A stretch of DNA of 47,858 nucleotides from positions 1 through 47,858 of the forward strand of contig NZ_JAJSOK010000063.1 in assembly GCF_021283305.1 (NCBI RefSeq), written 5' to 3'. Positions 41,738 through 47,858 of the stretch are shown here, piece by piece (the first letter of the stretch is position 1; each line of letters opens with the position of its first letter). A program made the translations under genes and the position numbers. The stretch is from Pseudonocardia kujensis. GTDB lineage: Bacteria; Actinomycetota; Actinomycetes; Mycobacteriales; Pseudonocardiaceae. The notes below the pieces were generated by a model. The model searched no databases. It was given only the letters and a program-made list of their open reading frames with translations, and was not told the DNA's origin.

Positions 41738-41842
41738 GGGGCGGGACTGTAGGTCGGCGGCGGGACCGGCGGAAACAGGCGCGCCGCGCTCCGATCGGGT
41801 CGATCTGCGTCCGCCCAGGTGGGCGTGGGACGATGGGGCGTG

Positions 41843-42895
41843 ATGAACCCGCTCACCACCGCGCCCACCCGGCGGTCGCTGCCCGGTTCCGCGTTCCTCG
41901 CCGCGGCGCGCGGCGAGCGGCCGGAGCGGCTGCCCGTCTGGTTCATGCGCCAGGCCGGGCGCTCGTTGCCGGAGTACCGGGCGCTGCGCGCGGACACGGG
42001 GATGCTGCAGGCCTGCCTGACCCCGGACCTCACCTGCGAGATCACGATGCAGCCGGTCCGCCGGCACGGGGTGGACGCGGCGATCCTGTTCTCCGACATC
42101 GTCGTGCCGCTGTACGCGGCCGGGATCGCGGTCGACATCGTGCCCGGCACCGGGCCCGTCGTCGCGTACCCGGTGCGCACCGCCGCGGACGTCGCCGGGC
42201 TGCCCACGCTGCACCCCGGCCAGGTCGAGCCGGTCACCGACGCGGTGGGCCTGCTCCTGCGCGAGCTGGGGGAGACCCCGCTGATCGGCTTCGCCGGCGC
42301 CCCCTTCACGCTCGCGTCGTACCTCGTGGAGGGCGGGCCGAGCCGCAACCACGAGCGCACCAAGGCGCTGATGCGTTCCGCGCCCGAGGTGTGGCACGCG
42401 CTGATGGCGCACCTCGCCGAGATCACCGCCACCTTCCTCGAGGCGCAGATCGCCGCGGGGGTCGACGCCGTGCAGCTGTTCGACTCCTGGGCGGGCGCGC
42501 TGTCCGAGCGGGACTACCGGCGCTACGTGCTGCCGCACTCGGCGGCCGTGCTCTCCCGGGTCGCGGGGGCCGGGATCCCGCGCTTCCACTTCGGCGTCGG
42601 CACGGCGGAGCTGCTCGGCGCGATGACCGAGGCGGGCGCCGACGTGATCGGCGTCGACTGGCGCACCCCGCTCGACGTCGCCGCCCGCCGCGCCGGCGGC
42701 CGGGTGCCGGTGCAGGGCAACCTCGACCCCGCGGTGCTGTTCGCCGACTTCGCCTCCGTCGCGGAGGAGGTCCGGCGGATCGCCGCCGAGGGCGCCCGCG
42801 CGCCCGGGCACGTGTTCAACCTGGGCCACGGGGTGCTTCCGGGCACCGACCCGGAGATGATCACGCGCGCCGTCGAGCTGGTCCACTCGCTCTGA
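41843..42895 (+). CDS. hemE: uroporphyrinogen decarboxylase
   Basis: It removes four carboxyl groups from uroporphyrinogen III to give coproporphyrinogen III. The 350-aa length is standard, with signature 1 PVWFMRQAGRSLPEYR near residues 33-48 (substrate arginines) and signature 2 GFAGAPFTLASYLVEGG near 150. The catalytic aspartate lies in AAILFSDIVVPLYA near 83 and the terminal FNLGHGVLPGTDPE is present. ATG 41843 is preferred; a GTG lies one codon earlier. The stop overlaps the hemY start by one base. It starts the hemE-hemY-hemQ operon. Confidence 0.97.
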   Translation: MNPLTTAPTRRSLPGSAFLAAARGERPERLPVWFMRQAGRSLPEYRALRADTGMLQACLTPDLTCEITMQPVRRHGVDAAILFSDIVVPLYAAGIAVDIVPGTGPVVAYPVRTAADVAGLPTLHPGQVEPVTDAVGLLLRELGETPLIGFAGAPFTLASYLVEGGPSRNHERTKALMRSAPEVWHALMAHLAEITATFLEAQIAAGVDAVQLFDSWAGALSERDYRRYVLPHSAAVLSRVAGAGIPRFHFGVGTAELLGAMTEAGADVIGVDWRTPLDVAARRAGGRVPVQGNLDPAVLFADFASVAEEVRRIAAEGARAPGHVFNLGHGVLPGTDPEMITRAVELVHSL

Positions 42896-44400
42896 TGGCC
42901 CCCGCGGTCCCTCCGTCGATCGCCGTCGTCGGGGCCGGGATCTCGGGGCTCGCCGCGGCCCACCGGCTGCGCGTCCTGCTCGGTCCCGCGGCCCGGATCG
43001 TGGTGGTCGAGCGGGCGGACCGGGTCGGCGGGGTACTGCGGACCGTGGACCTCGCGGGGCGCCCCTTCGACGTCGGCGCAGAGGCCTTCCTCGCCCGGCG
43101 CCCCGAGGTGCCGGCGCTGCTGGCCGAGCTGGGCCTCGAGAACGAGATCGTCCACCCCACCGGCGCCCGTCCCACCATCCGGGCGGGCGGCGGCACGGCC
43201 GCGATGCCGGGCGGCACGCTCATGGGTGTCCCGACGGCCGGGGCGCAGCTGGCCGGCGTGCTCTCCGAGGCCGGGCTGGCCGCGGCCGCCGCCGAGCCGC
43301 ACCGTCCGCTGCGGTGGGAGCCGGGCCAGGACGCCGCCCTCGGGGTCCTGCTGCGGGAGCGGTTCGGTCCCGAGGTCCCGGCCCGGCTGACCGACCCGCT
43401 GCTCGGCGGGGTCTACGCCGGCCGGGTCGACGCGCTCGGCCTGCGCGCCACCGTCCCGGCACTCGCCGCCGCGCTCGATGCCGGTGCCCCCTCGCTCACC
43501 GAGGCCGCCACGCGGGCGGCCCCGCCGCCGGCGCCCCCGGCCGCGGGCGGGTCGGACGGGTCGGGCGGCCCCCGGGTGTCCGGCCAGGCGGCCGGGCCCG
43601 TGTTCGGCGCCGTCCGCGGGGGCTACGGCCTCCTGCTCGGCGCCCTGTGTGCCGCCTCGGGCGCCGAGCTGCGGCTGGGCACCACCGTCCGCGGGCTGGA
43701 GCGCCGCGGCCGCGGCTGGCGGCTCGTGCTCGGCCCCACGACCGCCCCCGAGGCCCTCGACGTCGACGCGGTGGTCCTCGCCGTCCCGGCCCCGGCGGTG
43801 CACCGGCTGCTCGCCGGCCCCGTCCCGGCCGCGGCGGGCGCGGCCGGGGGGATCGAGCTCGCGTCGTCCGTCGTGATCGCCTTCGCGTTCCACGGCATCC
43901 CGGGGCCGGAGACCTCCGGGATCCTGGTGGCGGCGGACGAGCCGCTGGCGATCAAGGCCGCCACGCACTCGTCGGCCAAGTGGGCGCACGTCTCGCCCGA
44001 CGGCCTGGTCCGGCTCCGGGTCTCGCTCGGCCGCTACGGCGAGGCCGCCGCGCTCCAGGTCGACGACGCCGAACTCGTCGCCCGCGCCCGGGCGGACCTC
44101 GCGACGCTGCACGGCATCACGGCGGAGCCGCTCGCGGTGCACGTCCAACGCTGGGGCGGCGGGCTGCCGCAGTACGCGCCGGGGCACCTGGACCGGGTCG
44201 CCGCGCTCGAGGCCGCCGTGGCCGCCGTGCCGGGCCTCGAGGTCGTCGGCGCGGCGCTGCACGGGGTCGGCGTGGCGGCCTGCGTCGGCACCGCCCGCGC
44301 GGCCGCGGAACGCCTGGCCGCCGTGACGGGGACCGCGGCCGGGAGCGCCGCGCCGCGTGGCAGCATGGAGCCATGGCCCGCCTCGACTACACCGAGCTGA
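42895..44400 (+). CDS. hemY: coproporphyrinogen III / protoporphyrinogen oxidase (HemY/CgoX type)
   Basis: This FAD enzyme of 501 aa oxidises the porphyrinogen ring. FAD binding uses IAVVGAGISGLAAAHRLRVL near residue 9; other motifs are DRVGGVLRTVDLAGRPFDVG near 42, TDPLLGGVYAGRVDALGLRA near 164, and VVGAALHGVGVAACVGTARA at the C-terminus. In actinobacteria with HemQ, this protein acts as coproporphyrinogen oxidase (CgoX), giving coproporphyrin III. A low-complexity Ala/Pro/Gly insertion is seen near 205-225. It overlaps hemE by 1 nt and hemQ by 28 nt. Confidence 0.95.
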   Translation: MAPAVPPSIAVVGAGISGLAAAHRLRVLLGPAARIVVVERADRVGGVLRTVDLAGRPFDVGAEAFLARRPEVPALLAELGLENEIVHPTGARPTIRAGGGTAAMPGGTLMGVPTAGAQLAGVLSEAGLAAAAAEPHRPLRWEPGQDAALGVLLRERFGPEVPARLTDPLLGGVYAGRVDALGLRATVPALAAALDAGAPSLTEAATRAAPPPAPPAAGGSDGSGGPRVSGQAAGPVFGAVRGGYGLLLGALCAASGAELRLGTTVRGLERRGRGWRLVLGPTTAPEALDVDAVVLAVPAPAVHRLLAGPVPAAAGAAGGIELASSVVIAFAFHGIPGPETSGILVAADEPLAIKAATHSSAKWAHVSPDGLVRLRVSLGRYGEAAALQVDDAELVARARADLATLHGITAEPLAVHVQRWGGGLPQYAPGHLDRVAALEAAVAAVPGLEVVGAALHGVGVAACVGTARAAAERLAAVTGTAAGSAAPRGSMEPWPASTTPS

Positions 44401-45068
44401 ACGCGACGATCCGCTACACCATGTGGTCGGTCTTCCGGGTGGAACCCGGGAAGCTGGGCGACGACCGCACTTCCGCGGCCACCCAGGCCGCCGAGTTCGT
44501 CGAGGCCCTCGAGGGCAAGGGTGTCGTGGTGCGTGGGGTCTACGACCTCGCCGGCCTGCGGGCCGACGCCGACTACATGATCTGGTGGCACGCGGACACC
44601 GTCGAGGCCCTGCAGGCGGCCTACGCCGACCTCCGCCGCGAGACCTCGCTGGGGCGCGCCTCGGTCCCGGTCTGGAGCCAGACCGCGCTGCACCGCCCGG
44701 CCGAGTTCAACAAGAGCCACATCCCGGCCTTCCTCGCGGGCGAGGACCCGAAGCGCTACGTCTGCGTGTACCCGTTCGTCCGCAGCTACGAGTGGTACCT
44801 GCTGCCCGACGACGAGCGCCGGAAGATGCTCGCCGACCACGGCAAGGAGGCCCGGGACTACCCGGACGTCCGCGCCAACACCGTGCCCGCCTTCGCCCTG
44901 GGCGACTACGAGTGGATCCTCGCCTTCGAGGCCGACGAGCTGCACCGGATCGTCGACCTGATGCGTCACCTGCGTGCCACCGAGGCCCGCCGGCACGTCC
45001 GGGTCGAGATCCCCTTCTACACCGGCCCGCGCGTGCAGGTCGGCGACCTGGTCACCAGCCTGCCCTGA
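44373..45068 (+). CDS. hemQ: coproheme decarboxylase (HemQ/ChdC)
   Basis: It decarboxylates the two propionates of coproheme with peroxide, the last step of the coproporphyrin-dependent heme route. The 231-aa protein has the chlorite-dismutase fold. His116 (NKSHIP), Tyr133 (VCVYPFVRS) and proximal His156 (MLADHG) line up with residues known for actinobacterial ChdC (His118, Tyr135 and His158 in that numbering). YMIWWHAD and YEWILAFEADELHRIVDLM are also typical. The true dismutase arginine context is absent. ATG 44373 lies 28 nt inside hemY. A hairpin follows the stop. Confidence 0.96.
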   Translation: MARLDYTELNATIRYTMWSVFRVEPGKLGDDRTSAATQAAEFVEALEGKGVVVRGVYDLAGLRADADYMIWWHADTVEALQAAYADLRRETSLGRASVPVWSQTALHRPAEFNKSHIPAFLAGEDPKRYVCVYPFVRSYEWYLLPDDERRKMLADHGKEARDYPDVRANTVPAFALGDYEWILAFEADELHRIVDLMRHLRATEARRHVRVEIPFYTGPRVQVGDLVTSLP

Positions 45069-45086
45069 GCACGCGCCCGAGAACGG

Positions 45087-45121
45087 CGGAGGCCCCGCAC
45101 CTCGAGGGCGCGAGGCCTCCG
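45087..45121. terminator. hairpin between hemQ and msrB
   Basis: CGGAGGCC (45087-45094) and GGCCTCCG (45114-45121) form an 8-bp stem with a 19-nt loop between the convergent stops at 45068 and 45156. No T-run follows in either direction. Confidence 0.5.
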
Positions 45122-45155
45122 GGTGTCCGTGCGGCGTGCGTCGGCCCCGGGGCGC

Positions 45156-45617
45156 CTACTCGGCGGGCTCCAGGGTCATCGAGATCGAGTTGATGCAGTA
45201 GCGCAGGTCCGTGGGCGTGGGGTACCCCTCGCCCTCGAACACGTGGCCCAGGTGGCTGTGGCAGGCCGCGCACAGCACCTCGACCCGGCGCATGCCGAGC
45301 GAGTTGTCCACCCGCTCGATCACCGCCGCGTCCTCCGGCTTGAAGAACGACGGCCACCCGCAGTGCGACTCGAACTTGGTCTCGCTGCGGAACAGCTCGG
45401 CGCCGCAGGCGCGGCAGTGGTACGTGCCGACGGTCTTGGTGTCGGTGTACTCGCCCACGAAGGGCCGCTCGGTGCCCGCCTGCCGCAGGACCTGGTACTC
45501 CGCGGGGCTGAGCTCGGCCCGCCACTCCTCGTCGGACTTCACGACGGTCGGAGCCGGCTCCTCGACAGCCCTCTCCGCCGCCTCCCGCGATCCGGACTCC
45601 TTGCTGAACAGACCCAT
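45156..45617 (-). CDS. msrB: peptide-methionine (R)-S-oxide reductase
   Basis: It repairs oxidised methionine (R form). The protein of 153 aa has zinc-binding pairs Cys68/Cys71 (YHCRACG) and Cys116/Cys119 (LCAACHSHLGHVF), HCGWPSFF at 85-92, and the catalytic Cys141 in RYCINSISM. The N-terminal 25 residues are charged and variable. The ATG follows a leaderless -10 (TAGCGT on the minus strand at 45624-45629) with a 6-nt gap. It converges on hemQ. Confidence 0.96.
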   Translation of the reverse strand: MGLFSKESGSREAAERAVEEPAPTVVKSDEEWRAELSPAEYQVLRQAGTERPFVGEYTDTKTVGTYHCRACGAELFRSETKFESHCGWPSFFKPEDAAVIERVDNSLGMRRVEVLCAACHSHLGHVFEGEGYPTPTDLRYCINSISMTLEPAE

Positions 45618-45623
45618 GGCGTC

Positions 45624-45629
45624 ACGCTA
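45624..45629 (-). promoter_or_regulatory. -10 box of msrB (leaderless)
   Basis: TAGCGT on the minus strand ends 6 nt before ATG 45617. Confidence 0.5.
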
Positions 45630-45690
45630 ACCCTTCCCGGCACGGGGTGCCGCACCGTCCAACGCGCGCCGGGCCCGGGATGTTTCAGGG

Positions 45691-46029
45691 CTACCACCAG
45701 GTGCCGAGGACGAAGACCAGCGCGTTGCCGACCACCCACAGCACACCCGCCAGCAGCAGCACCACGACGAGGACCGCCGCCCAGTACCGACCGCCCTGCG
45801 CCCGGTTCGCCGAGTCGGCGAAGTCCCGCACCCCGTCCAGGTAGCCCTCGACCGTGAACGACGGCCGGTCGCGCTGCATCCGGTCCAGGTGCTGGGCGAA
45901 GGCCCGCGCCTCGGGGTCCGCCGGGTCGAGCCCGACCAGCTCGTCGTCGAACCGGCGCGTCCACGGGCGCGCGGCGTCGGCGTCGGAGTCGGAGTCGGAG
46001 TCGGAGTGGCGCGGCTCCGGCGAGGTCAT
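45691..46029 (-). CDS. small single-pass membrane protein with Ser-Asp repeat
   Basis: This protein of 112 aa has unknown function. The acidic N-terminus has a Ser-Asp repeat (HSDSDSDSDAD, residues 8-18) coded by a hexanucleotide repeat. A soluble middle follows (FDDELVGLDPADPEARAFAQ), then one C-terminal membrane helix formed by YWAAVLVVVLLLAGVLWVVG near 83-102. The topology suggests a C-tail-anchored protein facing the cytoplasm. The ATG follows a leaderless -10 (TACCCT on the minus strand, 46036-46041). It diverges from the polymerase gene. Confidence 0.75.
   Translation of the reverse strand: MTSPEPRHSDSDSDSDADAARPWTRRFDDELVGLDPADPEARAFAQHLDRMQRDRPSFTVEGYLDGVRDFADSANRAQGGRYWAAVLVVVLLLAGVLWVVGNALVFVLGTWW
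45976..46005. repeat. hexanucleotide tandem repeat (GTCGGA)n inside a gene
   Basis: Four exact GTCGGA units (45982-46005) follow one GTCGGC. On the minus strand they code Ser-Asp pairs. The unit length is a multiple of three, so copy-number changes would lengthen or shorten the acidic segment without frameshift. Confidence 0.85.
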
Positions 46030-46035
46030 GGTGCG

Positions 46036-46041
46036 AGGGTA
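46036..46041 (-). promoter_or_regulatory. -10 box of the small membrane protein gene (leaderless)
   Basis: TACCCT on the minus strand ends 6 nt before ATG 46029. Confidence 0.45.
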
Positions 46042-46196
46042 GCGCCGGGAGACCGCTCGTCGTCCCGATCTCCGCTCGCCGCGGCCCTGCCCCACGCCGA
46101 GCGGATCGTGGGGGAGGGCAGTCGCACTTCGCCGTCGCCGCGGGTCCGGCGCCGGTGGCGGGCGGCGCGATCCGGGATTTCGTCGGCCGGCACCGG

Positions 46197-46202
46197 TAGG
46201 TT
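46197..46202 (+). promoter_or_regulatory. -10 box of the LigD-type polymerase gene (leaderless)
   Basis: TAGGTT ends 7 nt before ATG 46210. The start has no Shine-Dalgarno sequence. Confidence 0.45.
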
Positions 46203-46209
46203 GCGCGCC

Positions 46210-47226
46210 ATGGCGTCGAAGGCGGTCGAGCTGGTGCCGGTCCCGGGTCCGGAGGGCACCCGCGAGGTGCGCCTGACCAGCCCGGACAAAGTGATCTTCC
46301 CGGCGCTCGGGATCACCAAGCGCGAGGTGATGGAGTACTACGTCGCCGTCTCCGGGCCGATGATCGAGGTCCTCCGGGACCGGCCGACCAACCTCAAGCG
46401 CTATCCCGACGGGGTGGAGGGCGAGCCGTTCTTCGCCAAGCGGCTGCCGAAGGGGGCGCCGGACTGGGTACGCACCGCCCGGGTCACGTTCCCGAGCGGG
46501 CGCACCGCGGACACGTTCGCCCCCTCGGAACCGGCCGCGATCGCCTGGGCCGCGAACATGGGCACCCTCGACTTCCACCCCTGGCCGGTCCGGGCGCCGG
46601 ACACCGACCATCCCGACGAGCTGCGCATCGACCTCGACCCCCAGCCGGGCACGAGCTTCGCCGACGCGGTGGCCGTCGCCGCCGTCGTGCGCGAGGTGCT
46701 CGCCGAGGCCGGCCTGACGGGGTGGCCCAAGACGTCGGGCGGGCGGGGCGTCCACGTGGCGGCGCCCATCCGCCCCGAGTGGGACTTCATCCAGGTCCGC
46801 CGCGCGGTCATCTCGATCGCCCGCCGGGTCGCCGACCGGATCCCGGACAAGGCGACGGTGGCGTGGTGGAAGGAGGAGCGCGGCGAACGGGTGTTCCTCG
46901 ACTTCAACCAGGCGGCCCGGGACCGGACCATCGCGTCGGCCTGGTCGGTGCGCGGCCTGCCCGGGGCCACGGTCTCGATGCCGCTCGCGTGGGAGTCGCT
47001 GCCGGACGTCGCACCCGAGGACTTCACCCTGCGCACGGTCCCGGGGCTGCTCGCCGAGCACGGCGACCCGCATGCGGACATGCACCGCCAGCCGGGGAGC
47101 TGCGAGCAGGCCCTCGAGTGGTACGAGCAGGACGGGTTGGGGGAGATGCCGTACCCGCCGGAGTATCCGAAGATGCCCGACGAGCCGATGCGGGTGCAGC
47201 CGTCGCGGGCGCGGCGACCGGGATGA
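46210..47226 (+). CDS. stand-alone LigD-type polymerase domain protein (archaeo-eukaryotic primase family)
   Basis: This protein of 338 aa covers only the PolDom of bacterial NHEJ ligase D. It has TSPDKVIFPALGITKREVME near residue 23, YPDGVEGEPFFAKRLPKGAP near 65, the catalytic metal-binding DLD at 141-143 (LRIDLDPQPG), KTSGGRGVHV with His182, and FLDFNQAARDRTIASAWSVR near 234. Related free PolDoms in mycobacteria add nucleotides at DNA ends or gaps. No ligase, nuclease or Ku gene is in the window. The ATG follows a leaderless -10. The rRNA operon begins about 500 bp downstream. Confidence 0.9.
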   Translation: MASKAVELVPVPGPEGTREVRLTSPDKVIFPALGITKREVMEYYVAVSGPMIEVLRDRPTNLKRYPDGVEGEPFFAKRLPKGAPDWVRTARVTFPSGRTADTFAPSEPAAIAWAANMGTLDFHPWPVRAPDTDHPDELRIDLDPQPGTSFADAVAVAAVVREVLAEAGLTGWPKTSGGRGVHVAAPIRPEWDFIQVRRAVISIARRVADRIPDKATVAWWKEERGERVFLDFNQAARDRTIASAWSVRGLPGATVSMPLAWESLPDVAPEDFTLRTVPGLLAEHGDPHADMHRQPGSCEQALEWYEQDGLGEMPYPPEYPKMPDEPMRVQPSRARRPG

Positions 47227-47247
47227 GCGGGCGTTCCGGCTGGTCAG

Positions 47248-47280
47248 CACCCTCGTGCACCCTCCTGCACCCTCGTCCAC
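47248..47280. repeat. 10-bp tandem repeat upstream of the rRNA promoter
   Basis: The unit CCTCGTGCAC is present three times with single changes (47251-47280), preceded by a partial CAC. It starts 22 nt after the polymerase stop codon. Confidence 0.7.
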
Positions 47281-47428
47281 ACGGGATCGAAGGGATCGCC
47301 GCCAGTCTGTCGCCGAAAGTGTGAGCGCCGTCATGAAGGACGAAATCTGCCGTTAACTTGGCCCAAGGCCCTGGTCGCGGGCCGCTGACCTGCGCATTCG
47401 AGTCGGATCCTTGGTGGGGACCCCCGTT

Positions 47429-47457
47429 TTGCCCTCGCCGATCCGGGCGTGTAACTT
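47429..47457 (+). promoter_or_regulatory. rRNA operon promoter (main candidate)
   Basis: TTGCCC (47429-47434), a 17-nt spacer, then TAACTT (47452-47457) fits the housekeeping sigma factor. It lies about 285 nt before 16S, allowing the long leader usual in actinobacterial rrn operons. Confidence 0.6.
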
Positions 47458-47568
47458 TCTCTTCGTCAGCGAGACGCCGGACAGAACGAGCCCCTGAGGT
47501 TCGGCCAACAGGCCCGCTGGCCGCCCCCCGAGCCGGACCCCCTGGATCCTTGTGGATTCGTGTGGGTG

Positions 47569-47574
47569 TACGGT
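47569..47574 (+). promoter_or_regulatory. second rRNA -10 candidate
   Basis: TACGGT has only a poorly spaced TTGTGG (13 nt) upstream. Multiple rrn promoters are common, but this one is uncertain. GGGGAAAGCCCC right after it could form a small hairpin at the start of the RNA. Confidence 0.3.
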
Positions 47575-47623
47575 GGGGAAAGCCCCGGAAGTTCACCGTT
47601 GGGTGAGCCATGGTGTGCGGGTG

Positions 47624-47648
47624 TCTTTTGAGAACTCAACAGTGTGTC
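47624..47648 (+). promoter_or_regulatory. conserved rRNA leader motif (boxA-type antitermination region)
   Basis: TTTTGAGAACTCAACAGTGT closely matches the common leader element of actinobacterial rrn operons, which includes the boxA-like site for Nus-factor antitermination and 16S processing. It lies about 95 nt before mature 16S. Confidence 0.7.
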
Positions 47649-47741
47649 GAGCTTTTGTGTTCTGGTGGTTTTTGTGCCAGTTCATGTTTGGTCTGCTGCC
47701 GGGTCCCGTCCCGGTGGGTGGGCTGTTTTGAGAGCCAGTTT

Positions 47742-47858
47742 TTGTTGGAGAGTTTGATCCTGGCTCAGGACGAACGCTGGCGGCGTGCTTAACACATGCA
47801 AGTCGAGCGGTAAGGCCCTTCGGGGTACACGAGCGGCGAACGGGTGAGTAACACGTGG
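47742..47858 (+). rRNA. rrs: 16S ribosomal RNA (5' part, 117 nt, runs off the window)
   Basis: AGAGTTTGATCCTGGCTCAG (the universal 27F site, E. coli positions 8-27) begins at 47749, which places mature position 1 near 47742. It continues GACGAACGCTGGCGGCGTGC and then GCGGTAAGGCCCTTCGGGGT, a V1 region usual in Pseudonocardia and relatives, and ends within GGGTGAGTAACACGTGG. The direction fixes the rest of the operon as lying to the right. Confidence 0.98.

Larger units (their letters stand above)
47227..47741 (+). other. upstream and leader region of the rRNA operon
   Basis: No protein gene is supported here. The region holds a 10-bp tandem repeat (47248-47280), a possible -10 TAACTT at 47354-47359 without a clear -35, a better promoter at 47429-47457, a second -10-like TACGGT at 47569-47574, the conserved TTGAGAACTCAA leader motif, and small hairpins CTGG...CCAG (47662-47680) and CCGGG...CCCGG (47699-47714) just before 16S. 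The GC content falls sharply in the last 130 bases, as expected for an rRNA leader. Confidence 0.7.

Noticed and set aside
44373..45068. Chlorite dismutase
   Set aside because: The fold is shared, but residues and the hemE-hemY context match coproheme decarboxylase HemQ.
47610..47792. Small protein of 60 residues rich in cysteine near the rRNA start
   Set aside because: It overlaps the rRNA leader and the 16S gene; the reading frame is accidental.

Overview
The window is very GC-rich (roughly 70-75 %), densely packed DNA from an actinobacterium, most likely a Pseudonocardia-like member of the Pseudonocardiaceae. The reasons are many GTG/TTG starts, TANNNT -10 boxes placed 6-8 nt before start codons (leaderless mRNAs), actinobacterium-specific families (Trp-operon membrane protein, DUF3000, HemQ), the wording of the 16S rRNA start at the right edge, and two gene-order blocks shared with Mycobacterium tuberculosis: Rv1609-Rv1618 (trpE to tesB) and, rearranged, Rv2676c-Rv2682c (hemQ, hemY, hemE, DUF3000, rnd, dxs). 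The genus is an inference. No tRNA, insertion sequence, prophage or CRISPR array was seen.

Layout. 1-1.42 kb: a cut-off MpaB/DUF2236 oxygenase gene behind a TetR regulator. 1.48-11.4 kb: trpE, Trp-operon membrane protein, trpC, trpB, trpA, then lgt, a DUF2461 gene, a VanZ-like gene, pyk and tesB. 11.5-13.3 kb: a MetY-type sulfhydrylase and a CoA-binding protein. 13.35-16.8 kb: an OpuC/ProU-type osmoprotectant ABC importer (ATPase, two permeases, lipoprotein). 17.0-18.55 kb: two membrane proteins. 18.7 kb: mdh. 19.8-27.0 kb: the maltooligosyl-trehalose pathway treX-treY-(marR)-treZ. 27.1-28.7 kb: an FDOR/PPOX-like protein, a HIT hydrolase and a histidine phosphatase. 28.7-32.5 kb: dxs overlapped by a two-component system. 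32.5-37.3 kb: a small envelope-polymer locus (GT2 glycosyltransferase, TupA-like ATP-grasp, flippase, UDP-glucose dehydrogenase). 37.6-41.7 kb: an FAD monooxygenase, RNase D, an orphan NarL-type regulator and DUF3000. 41.8-45.1 kb: hemE-hemY-hemQ. 45.2-47.2 kb: msrB, a small membrane protein and a stand-alone LigD-type polymerase. 47.2-47.86 kb: rRNA promoter and leader, and the first 117 nt of 16S rRNA.

Most genes are housekeeping. Tryptophan synthesis is encoded by overlapping genes without trpD or trpF (actinobacteria usually use PriA for the latter). Trehalose is made from glycogen by TreX, TreY and TreZ, and together with the betaine-type importer suggests good osmotic protection. HemE, the HemY/CgoX-type oxidase and HemQ point to the coproporphyrin-dependent heme route.

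The least ordinary parts are (i) the locus pairing a TupA-like ATP-grasp protein with UDP-glucose dehydrogenase, which may make a teichuronopeptide-like glucuronate/amino-acid polymer, and (ii) a family of intergenic palindromic repeats (TGGNNCCAT core) placed exactly at two convergent gene junctions.
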